Positions 55,801 through 64,000 of a DNA stretch of 64,000 nt are shown here, piece by piece. The DNA comes from Coenobita brevimanus (Eukaryota; Arthropoda; Malacostraca; Decapoda; Coenobitidae), in the NCBI GenBank assembly GCA_032717465.1, contig JAVRFU010003718.1, positions 3,026,445 through 3,090,444 of the forward strand, given 5' to 3'. Each line of letters begins with the position of its first letter. The stretch's first letter is position 1. The position numbers and the translations under genes were made by a program. The notes beneath the pieces were generated by a model. That model was not told the DNA's origin and made no database searches. It worked only from the letters and a program-made list of their open reading frames with translations.

Positions 55801-56026
55801 CTCATCATTCGCTCCTCTTATATTCCATGTACTCATTACCAAGTCCTTTGTCCGGTCCTGGGTCGTCATCGTTTGGTCAGTCCTTGTCCAAGGCTTCTTG
55901 TTTGTTTTTTTATTAGTTGTTTTCCGGGGAGGGGCACTAACCCTCCGCCAACCCTTTTAGTCGCCTTTTACGACAAGCAGGGATACTGGGGGAGTATTCT
56001 TGAAAACCCCCCTACCCCCAGGGGGG
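52843..56026 (-). mobile_element. Full-length RTE-A copy E3
   Basis: A (TATC)n tail after gagagatattaaaa at the left, and the 5' module ending in a G-run before tgaataattaagag at the right. The unoccupied paralogue at 59425-59455 reads gagagatattaacatgctgg then tgaataattaacag, so both flanks of E3 are joined there. No target-site duplication is visible; about 6-8 bp of target look deleted or altered. Confidence 0.88.
52990..55869 (-). pseudogene. E3 ORF: endonuclease, linker, RT with one nonsense codon
   Basis: The ATG at 55869 starts MTTQDRTKDLVMSTWNIRGA. The endonuclease is complete (CGITELKWKGESV, VCVYAPTQDRARR, FLIGDMNGKVGNVK, MIDYVCVDERM, GLSDHYLVVARI). A CGA to TGA change at 54961-54963 stops it in the linker (EVEE, stop, then GKYELEQ). 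The remaining 656 codons run through KAPGIDGVCGEVLKHLAEIV, PLYKGKGEKEVCGNHRDICL, FMDLEKAYDRVD, KQGCVMSLWLFNVY (SP to SL) and LLFADDTVLLSED. They end early at 52990, after a C is lost in the C-rich run near 53010. Confidence 0.9.
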
Positions 56027-56430
56027 GTGAATAATTAAGAGAAAAATTAAATCTTTGTGTTATTCCACGATGGTTACTTCCCCTGCCCGAAATTGGGACT
56101 CTGCTATTGTTCGAGATATTTTTATGGCTCTCTGGAATGTACCTACATCTTTAGGTGGTAAAACAGATCTAGATGATGATGATGATAACAATGTTCAATT
56201 GTAAATAACATTCAATAAAGTTTGTTTCATTTAACCTGGCCTCCCCATCACCCCTTACAGCCAGCCCAGTCCACAGGCAAAACAGACAGAGAAAAAGGGC
56301 ATAATATACCACATTAAAACCACCACCATCATCATCATCACCCACCTCTCTCCACACAAGCGTGCATGCACACATACATACATACACATTATGAAGGCAG
56401 AACGACAGAATAAAAAACAACGTAAAATGA
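56027..56430. other. Flank Y, copy 1
   Basis: The right-hand target flank of E3, repeated at 59440-59720. A frame through it reads YSTMVTSPARNWDSAIVRDI then FMALWNVPTSL before the acidic terminal-exon-like module at 56157. It may be a short exon remnant or chance. Microsatellite-like catcatcatc and catacatacat runs follow at 56325-56390. Confidence 0.4.
56157..56225 (+). other. Terminal-exon-like module, copy 3
   Basis: ctttag, then GGKTDLDDDDDNNVQL (frame continuing from upstream), TAA at 56204-56206 and AATAAA at 56216-56221. Confidence 0.4.
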
Positions 56431-56814
56431 TTGAATGTGGCATATGCTAACATAAATGGCTTAACCTCAGCAATGCTGGAAATCAACAATTTCTTGACGG
56501 TAAATGAGACCGATATTATGTGCTTCGTAGAGACCAAGCTATTTGTTCTAAGATGTTTAGTGGAGAAGTATCTAGAGAAGAGAAAGAAAGTGTATGCTGC
56601 CTTCATGGACTTGGAAAAAGCTTATGACAGAATAGATAGGCAAGGTATGTGGAAGGTATTAAGAATATATGGAGTGGAGGGGAAATTATTGAGTGCTGTG
56701 AAGAGTATGAACGTGGGAGCTAGGGCAACGGTGCGAGTGGATGGTGAGCTGAGTGAGTTCTTTAATATCAATGTGGGACTAAAACAGTTCTGTGATGTCT
56801 CCATGGCTGTTTAA
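56431..56814 (+). pseudogene. Chimeric frame: CR1-like endonuclease start fused to RTE-C RT
   Basis: The frame opens at TTG 56431 (no ATG) and reads LNVAYANINGLTSAMLEINN then FLTVNETDIMCFVETKL. This is homologous to the start of the CR1-like endonuclease at 9510-9612, including the catalytic VETKL. At 56541/56542 it passes in frame into RTE RT sequence: FVLRCLVEKYLEKRKKVYAA, FMDLEKAYDRIDRQGMWKVL and VDGELSEFFNINVGLKQ. It ends at 56814 through the RTE-C frameshift. Two clades are thus joined in one open frame. The fusion lacks most of the endonuclease and is unlikely to be functional. Confidence 0.8.
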
Positions 56815-57727
56815 TATATACATGGATGGGGTTGTAAAGGAGATGCAACGTAGGCCGGTGGATGTGGGGGTGGCTCTAATGAATGAGGGTGAGATTTGGA
56901 AGATTCCGGTGTTGCTCATTGCTGATGATGCAGTATGTCGAGTGAGGATGAATGGGAGTTGCAAGATTTGGTGAATGAATTTGGGACAATGTGTAGGAAG
57001 AGGAATTGGAAAGTTAATGTAAACAAAAGTAAAGTTATGGTGTTTGAGAGGAATGAAGTCACAGAGTATGCAGTGAGGTTGGATGGTGAGGATATGGAGA
57101 ATGTGAGTGCATTCAAGTACTTGGGTAAAGTGATGAGTAAGGATGGAACTTTGGGGAATGAAGTGCATGAAATGGTACAGCAGGGAAGGCAGGTTGTTGG
57201 TACACTGAAAGCAGTGATGAGAAATAGGGAGGTGAGTATGGAAGTTAAGAAGTCACTCCATGATAGTATTGTGATCCCTACCCTGACGTATGGAATCAAG
57301 GCGTGGATCTTGCAAAAGGGGAACAAGTCAAGAGTCAGAGCAGTGGAAATGAGTTACTTGAGAGGAGTATGTGCAGTGACGTGGAGGGACAGGTTGATGA
57401 ATGAAGAAGTGAAGGAACGTTGTGGGGTGGATGTGGATGTGGTTGAGAAGATTAGGAGAAATAACCTGAGGTGGTTTGGACATGTGAAGAGAATGGAGAA
57501 TGACTAAGAGGATGTATGTAGGTGAGGTGGAGGGAGGGAGAGGGAGGGAGAGGGAGGGGTAGACCGAGGATGAGGTGGAGGGATGGAGATGAGAGATATA
57601 TGAGGGAGGGGAGGGTGAGTTGGGGGGAGGGTAGTCAAATGGTGGGTGACAGAGCGACTTGGAGGCATTTTGTGTGCGGCCACCCTTTGCGGGATTAGGC
57701 CGTCGGGCTATAGATAGATAGATAGAC
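56542..57727 (+). pseudogene. RTE-C reverse transcriptase, longest copy
   Basis: Extends about 120 bp further 5' than the copies at 42219 and 50083, including the palm FMDLEKAYDRIDRQGMW. It shares their three frameshifts (near 56790, 56932 and 57505). Other blocks: DLVNEFGTMCRKRNWKVNVN, VSAFKYLGKVMSKDGTLGNE, LTYGIKAWILQKGNKSRVRA and NNLRWFGHVKRMEND. A small tandem expansion of gagggagggaga lies at 57530-57555. (GATA)n tail at 57712-57725. Confidence 0.85.
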
Positions 57728-59440
57728 ATTCATTAAACATATGAAACATGTATAACACTCATCTATCGGTGGTAATGTTGTGTTGGAAGAGGGAAGCTAG
57801 CAGTCTCCTGCTGAGCAGTGGTGCCAGATTCCCAAACCCATATTATCGTACACGGCACGTTAAAATTATCACTTTTTCATCAAAATTATCTCACTCATAA
57901 ACAAAGGCATTTTTCACATCTGTTCCAAAATCTTTATGCCTCTATAATATCCTCTTTCCAGATCATCACCATTCCCCTTGTACATCATCATCAACACTGA
58001 ATCCTGTGTTGCCCCATGAGGAGCGTAAGTGCCCGGGGCTAGGCAAGTTGGACCTGACATTTAAGATGAGAGTCAGCAGCCTCACTCATCCCTCAGTGGC
58101 ATTACTTGAGCATTAAACCCCAACCACCCATCTCATATAAACCTGCACTGCCTCAATCCAAATGGAGTGCCTTAATTACCCACTAAATCACCAGGTGCCA
58201 TCATTTGCTTATATGATTACCACCCAGCATAGTAAATGGTTTCCTGGTGTACAGGAAACCATTTGCCTTGTCACACTTCTCTTGCCCACATATACAATTA
58301 CACTATTCAGCCAATTATCTGGAAAAACACACTCATAAATAATCATATTTATAAAACCTGTAACTATCTTCACTCCTATATCTCATGAGGCCTTCTCCAT
58401 TTCAGCAGTCAACCCAGACACAGTTGCTGCCTTCCCCACCTGCATCCCTTCTATTGCCCTGCTCACAGTAGCAGCATCAAGCAAAGGCCAACAGCCAAAC
58501 GCTGGATCTGCTGGCTCCAAACCTTCCCTGTCCCAAACTCATCATTTAACAACCAGTTGTAATGCTCTCTCCACGCATCTTGAATATCCTCACTGCCCAC
58601 CACTACCTTTCCTTCAACATTCTTCACACACTGATATCCCAATATTCCCTCTTCATCTGATTTGCCACCTTAAGTATCATAGTCTTCCTCTGCACATTAT
58701 TAAGGTTGTCAAGTAAATGTCTCTGAGACTCAGATTTTGCCCTGAAAACCTCTTATCTACCCCTATGCTTGCCACTAAACTGTGAAACTATTTTTGAACA
58801 AGTCAGCCAAGCAGCATAATTTCTATGAAAGTATAGTTCACAAGAAATGAGCTGACAATTATCTTACCTAACTTCTTATACCAAGACGTAGACTCGTCAC
58901 ATACCGAACAAACCACATTTTCTGGCCCTGAGTCGGTCAGTTAATAACCAGCATCGGTCACAAAGCCCTTTTCACACTCGCTGCACTTAATGTGAAAACT
59001 TGAATTTCACTGCCCCCTCATCATTAGCATTTCTAGTTTTTCAATCACTGTCCAACAAAGACACTACCCACATCATGTAACACCTAACACATTTTATCTG
59101 ACTGTCCAAATCTTACTCTTGTTCGCATTAAGCTCCCACACCACACAATAAAGTTAGTGCGGAACTGCACACTCAGTTATTATATGAAATGAAGGGCAAG
59201 GAAATAAATAAATAAATGCTTCTCCACACAACAACAGTTAACACAACAGCTTAGGCAGGCAGCAGCTGGTATGGGACGTGGGTCATGTGGGTCGGCTTAG
59301 ATTAAAGAACTCTACCAGCGACCAACAAAAGTACAACACAGGAGTTGTAAACAAATGAACCTACGTGGAAATCCACTAGCTAAATGCACCCACTTCCCAC
59401 TCTGTTTCTTCCGTGCAACTGAGAGATATTAACATGCTGG
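57728..59440. repeat. Diverged third copy of the X flank, without RTE-A insertion
   Basis: Matches 43264-44973 and 51129-52842 at several-percent divergence, including the RTE-B remnant at 58250-58710. It ends gagagatattaacatgctgg and continues into Y without interruption: the empty site of E3. Confidence 0.88.
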
Positions 59441-59568
59441 TGAATAATTAACAGAAAAATTAAATCTTTGTGTTATTGCACGATGGTTACTTCCCTCTGC
59501 CCGAAATTGGGACTCTGCTGTCGTTCCAGATATTTTTCTGGCTCCCTGGAATGTACCTACATCTTTAG

Positions 59569-59637
59569 GTGGTAAATCAGATCTGGATGATGACGATGAT
59601 AACAATGTTGAATTGTAAATAACATTCAATAAAGTTT
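59569..59637 (+). other. Terminal-exon-like module, copy 4
   Basis: ctttag, then GGKSDLDDDDDNNVEL, TAA at 59616-59618 and AATAAA at 59628-59633, within Y copy 2 (59440-59720). Confidence 0.4.
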
Positions 59638-59720
59638 GTTTCATTTAACCTGGCCTCCCCATCACCCCTTACAGCCAGCCCAGTCCACAGGCAAAACAGA
59701 CAGAGAAAAAGGGCATAATA

Positions 59721-60212
59721 CAGTATAAGTCCCATTATTCGGCATCTATGGGACCAGGATGATGCCGAGAAATTAGATTTGCCGAATAATCAAAAACCTA
59801 CCCACTCAGTACTTTAAATATATTGGTGAACACTTATCGCCACTTATGGTACGGTATTACAACTGTGTTTGGAGAGAGTACTGTATACTGTACAATACTG
59901 CAATCAATACAGTACTATACCTAAATCTGAAATATATATATATATATATATTAGTGAACATATACAAGGGTAATGACACAGTAGGCCTACAAGTCAAATA
60001 ACACTTCCTGGATGGCCGAAATGATACGGAATATGACCTACCAGCTCAGTACATCACTTGTATTGGTGAACTCATCACTACTTATATTATTACAAATATG
60101 TTTGGAGTGAGTACTGTATACAGTACTTTTTCCAAACAAAATAAAATAGTCGGAAAATTGCATAAAATAAAGTAAAGGGATCTGAATTGGTAAGGTCTTT
60201 CTGATGAAAGTT
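59721..60212. mobile_element. 5' end of a TA-target DNA transposon, interrupted by E4
   Basis: At 59721 the Y sequence gcataata is interrupted by cagtataagtcccattattc then ggcatc. The uninterrupted Y copy reads gcataatataccac (56305), so insertion was at TA. The CAGTATAAGTCCC start is pogo/Tigger-like. Inside are repeated gtactgtata and tattggtgaac motifs and a (TA)n run at 59936-59951. The other terminus is not seen before E4 starts at 60213. Confidence 0.65.
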
Positions 60213-63200
60213 ATCTATCTATCTATCTATCTATTGCCAGACGCCTCAATCCCGTTTGGGGTGGCTACAAACAAATCGCCTCCAAGTCGCCCTGTCCCCC
60301 GCCATTTCACTCCCCTGCTCCCAACTCACACCCCCCTCTCTCATATACCTCTCCACTCCATCCCTCCATCTCATCCTCGGCCTCCCCTCCCTCTTCCCCC
60401 TTCCAACTCGCTCACATACACTCTCTTCGTCAGTCTTTCACCCTCCATCCTCTCCACATGGCCAAACCACCTCAGTGTGTTCCTCATAACGCTTCCTATC
60501 ACATCCACATCCACAACGCTCCTTTATATCCTCATTCGTCAGCCTGTCTCTCCACGTGACTCCACAGACTCCTCTTAAATAACTCATTTCCACTGCTCTC
60601 ACTCTTGACTTGTGTCCTTCCAACAACGTCCAAGCTTCACTTCCGTACGTTAGAGTTGGTATCACAATAATGTCATGTAGAAACTTTTTCACTTCCATGC
60701 TCACTTCCCTGTTTCTTATCACTGCTTTCAAGGAACCAGCAACCTTTCTTCCCTGCTGTACCCTTTCAAGCACTTCACCCTCCAAACCTCCATCCTTACT
60801 CATCACACTACCCAAATACTTAAACGTACTCACATTTTCCAATTCCTCACCATCTAACCTCGTTGTACATTCACTACCTTCACCTCTCTCAAAGACTATC
60901 ACTTTACTCTTCCCTACATTCACCTTTAGGTTCCGCTTCTCACATACTCTCTCAAACTCATCCAACAAGCCTTGCAGCTCCCCTTCGTCTTCACTCAACA
61001 ACACAGTATCATCTGCAAACAACAGTACAGGGAGTTTCCAAACACTATCCTCTCTCACCAGGGCCACTCCAACATCCACTACCCTACCTTGTACCTCTTC
61101 TATTACCTCATCCATGTACAGATTGAACAACCATGGAGACATGACACATCCCTGTTTCAAACCAACTTTCAAAGAGAAAAATTCACTTAGTTCAAAATCT
61201 ACACGCACTGCAGCCTTAGCACCATCATACATACTCTTCACAGCATTCAACAACTTCCCATCTACTCCATATATTCTTAACACTTTCCACAATCCTTGTC
61301 TATCCACCCTGTCATATGCTTTCTCCAAATCCATGAAAGCCGCATACAACTTCTTTCCCTTCTCTAGAAACTTTTCCACTAAAGATCTAAGAATGAATAT
61401 CTGATCTACACAACCTCTTCCCTTCCTAAAGCCTCCCTGTTCTTCTCCAACTAATTTCTCTGTTCTTTCTCTAACTCTGTATATAAGTATCCTACCATAC
61501 ACTTTTCCTATTATACTAAGAAGACAAATGTCCCTATGATTACCACACACTTCTTTTCCCCCTTTTCCTTTGTACAAGGGAATAATTATACCTGACTTCC
61601 AATCCTCTGGGACTCTACCTTCCTCCCAGGCCAATCTGCACATCTTCCACATCCATTCTACTACTATCTCTCCCCCATGCTTCAGCATTTCACCACACTC
61701 TCCATCAATTCCTGGGGCTTTCCCTGATTTAACTTTCTTCATTGCTTCCGCAACTTCTATCCTACTGATTTCTTCCTGTCTTCTCACCTCCCTCCTTCTC
61801 CCAGCCATTCCCCAGCCACTTATACTCGCATTACTTCCATCCTCTACGTTCAACAATTCCTTAAAGTGTTCTCTCCATCTGCTCACTTTTTCTCCCTTCT
61901 CCACTAGTAATCTACCATTTTTATCTTTCACTCCCCTGCTAACTTCACTTCCACCCTGTCTTACTCTTTTCACTTCTCTCAAGAACATTTTCTTACAGTC
62001 CCTCCACTTTACACTCAAATTCCTTCCAAATTCCTCATCCACTCTCTTCTTACTCTCTCTTACTAATCTTTTCACCTCTCTCTTCCTTTCCACATATAAC
62101 TCTCTCTTCCGCCTCTCAACTTCTTCCACGCCCCTATTTCTCACCCATTCATTGTATGCTTTCTTCTTTTGTGCCACAGCCTGTTTCACCTCTTCAGTCC
62201 ACCATGCTGTTCCTTGCACCCCATCCTCCTTCTCTTCCTTCCACACACCACATCACATGCTGTACATATTTCTCCTGTAAATATCTTACACACACCTTCC
62301 ACGTCTCCCATCTGCTCCAATTCATATTTGCCCAATCGTTCCTCCACTTCTCTCTTATACTCTGCCTTTTTCTCATCTTCTTGCAACCTTTCCACTCTCC
62401 TTGCAACTACTCCTTCCTCTCGTCTTTCCCTTCTTCTATTCCTCCATCTCACTTGCATCCTAATTCTGGCCACCACCAAGTAGTGGTCAGAAAGTCCACT
62501 CCCCCAACCTCTATACACTCTTGCATCCTTTACACATCTTCGCATCCTTTCATCCACACACACATAATCAATCATTGCCTTCCTTTCATTCAGTTCACCC
62601 CCCACCCTTCTCATCACTCGCCATGTATACCTGTGGATCATTTTATGCCTGAAGAGGGTATTGGCTATAACCAACCCCTCCCAGCACAAATGTCCACTAA
62701 CGCACTCCCATTCTCATCTATCTCGGCAGGCACACCCCACTCACCAACTATTCCATCCACCTTCACATTACCAACTTTACCATTCATATCACCAATCAAA
62801 AACACTCTCTCATTCCTTACAAACTTTTCCATGCACACTTCCACATTTGTCCAGAACTCTTCTCTCACTCTTCTAGCACGATCTTGCGTTGGCGCATACA
62901 CACACACAATCGCCCACATTTGTATTCCAACTTTCAACTTTACCCACACAATCCCTGACCCAACTGATCCATACTGTCTTATGCTCTTCTTCCATCTTTT
63001 ACTCACAACTATACACACTCCTTCCTTTGCCCTCTCATTCTCATCTACTCCTGCACATATACCCCATCCATACTCCCATTCTCTCACACTTTCTCCTCTC
63101 CATTTTGTTTCAGTTATTCCACATACATCCACTTTCGCACCCTCAAGCACCTGGACAATCTCTCTCTCTTTCACCTCATCATTCGCTCCTCTTACATTCC

Positions 63201-63287
63201 ATGTACTCATTACCAAGTCCTTTGTCCGGTCCTGGGTCGTCATCGTTTGGTCAGTCCTTGTCCGAGGCTTCTTGTTTGTTTTTTTAG
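60213..63287 (-). mobile_element. RTE-A copy E4, 5' end lost
   Basis: (TATC)n tail at 60213-60235. It runs to ttgtttttttagtta at 63287, just short of the third 5' stem, so the structured 5' module is absent. The right flank is a long inverted repeat. Confidence 0.88.
60438..63243 (-). pseudogene. E4 ORF: endonuclease, linker, RT with several frameshifts
   Basis: ATG 63243 (MTTQDRTKDLVMSTWNVRGA). The endonuclease reads through CGITETKWRGESV, VCVYAPTQDRARR and FLIGDMNGKVGNVK. Base losses in C-runs near 62676 and 62222 shift the frame. From 62246 the linker and RT are open for 602 codons: WWTEEVKQAVAQKKK, KAPGIDGECGEMLKHGGEIV, KGGKEVCGNHRDICLL, FMDLEKAYDRVD, KQGCVMSPWLFNLYMDEV (Pro intact) and LLFADDTVLLSED. 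A 5-bp loss near 60510 garbles the C-terminus after KERCG. Confidence 0.9.
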
Positions 63288-63289
63288 TT

Positions 63290-63987
63290 ATATTACTATT
63301 TGCATCAATGCAAGGAGAGTACTGATGGAAACAGTAATGTATTCCATGAACCCCTTAATAACCTCCGACATTGAACAACCCTTTACAGTACCGATGTCGA
63401 GTTAGTGAGCTATGGAGTCAGAGGGTCAGTTAATCTCAGATGTTGTCGCCCATTTGGTAAATGCACCATAACTTTATTAATTCTCCAGTCAATCATAGCG
63501 AATCATAGCATGCGTTTAGGGAGCTAAATAACACATTTCTAGGTGCACCAGACGATTATCTTCACATCTTATAAGAAAATGGAAGAAATTAAATCCCTCC
63601 CTGAGTACGTAAAGTTCTTCCATTCTTCTGAAATCAATTTATTTTTCTTAAAGATGGGAAGATAATCGTCTGGCTCACCTAGCAATGTGTTATTTAGCTT
63701 CCTAAATCCATGTTATGATTCGCTATGAGTCATGGAAAGATTGATAAAGTTACGGTCTATTTACCAAATGGGCGAAACATCTGAGATTAACCGACCGCCT
63801 AACTGCTTGGAATCGTAGCGTAGTCATGCAAACATACCAGTGACCTTCATTCCCTCCCCATAATTGTTCAGTTTTCTTTATAGCTCACACTCACTTAACA
63901 TCACTGACATCGGTACTGTAAAAGGTTGTTCAATGTCGGAGGCTATTAAGGGGTTAATGGGATATATTACTATTTGCATCAATGCTC
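63290..63987. repeat. Long imperfect inverted repeat flanked by 22-bp direct repeats
   Basis: Arms of about 290 bp pair around a centre near 63640. Left blocks aaccccttaataacctccga, tttacagtaccgatgtc, cccatttggtaaat, gctaaataacacatt and cagacgattatctt each have their reverse complement in mirror order on the right. tattactatttgcatcaatg occurs at both 63291 and 63964, in direct orientation. No coding potential. It could be a foldback-type element or MITE. Confidence 0.85.
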
Positions 63988-64000
63988 TCTCTTTCACGTT

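Noticed and set aside
62156..63325. Plus-strand open frame of 389 codons
   Set aside because: It is the antisense shadow of the E4 RTE ORF. The pyrimidine-rich Ser/Thr/Pro/His composition comes from the purine-rich sense strand. The same applies to the plus-strand frames at 35859-36566, 45369-46163, 46329-47243, 53234-54028 and 60610-61404.
1..64000. tRNA or rRNA genes, operons, ribosome-binding sites, prophage
   Set aside because: None recognised. The sequence is eukaryotic repeat DNA, and bacterial expression signals do not apply.

Overview
This window looks like intergenic or heterochromatic DNA from an arthropod nuclear genome, most likely a decapod crustacean. The evidence is fossil non-LTR retrotransposons of several clades, pogo/Tigger-like DNA transposons, microsatellites, and short GGTTA-type pentamer runs. 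The decapod call rests on my recognition of the Jockey-like and CR1-like protein families, not on a search. I see no intact host protein gene, rRNA, tRNA, operon or CRISPR array. Nearly every coding signal is a mobile element in some state of decay.

Layout. 1-6.3 kb: decayed Jockey-like and RNase H-bearing non-LTR fragments, mostly minus strand, plus a plus-strand RTE copy with a 5' inversion. 6.4-7.75 kb: a diverged tandem repeat whose first unit carries a TA-flanked MITE, which in turn holds a miniature RTE derivative. 8.4-12.55 kb: a nearly complete CR1-like element with ORF1 and ORF2. 12.6-15.8 kb: minus-strand endonuclease, RT and RNase H pieces. 15.96-16.55 kb: a 61-bp minisatellite. 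16.9-18.1 kb: a Tigger-like transposase pseudogene. 18.15-20.38 kb: an internally deleted RTE. 20.4-35.4 kb: a mosaic of CR1-like, RTE and Jockey fragments with two internal segmental duplications. 35.4-56.0 kb: three minus-strand RTE copies (E1-E3) that bound a tandem duplication with a 7.87-kb unit. 56.0-63.3 kb: a diverged copy of part of that unit lacking the RTE insertion, then a fourth RTE copy (E4). 63.3-64.0 kb: a long imperfect inverted repeat.

The dominant family, called RTE-A here, has one long ORF (APE-type endonuclease, linker, reverse transcriptase), a structured GC-rich 5' end and a (GATA)n 3' tail. RTE-B is a distant RTE-like family (minus-strand fragments) and RTE-C a close relative of RTE-A (plus-strand fragments). 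These names are local labels. The best-preserved coding sequence is the E2 ORF (981 codons). It appears to be a recombinant of E1 and E3 made by unequal crossing-over. I found no previously undescribed defence or metabolic system. The interesting content is structural: paralogous empty sites, an apparent twin-priming inversion, recombinant and chimeric elements, and a templated palindrome.
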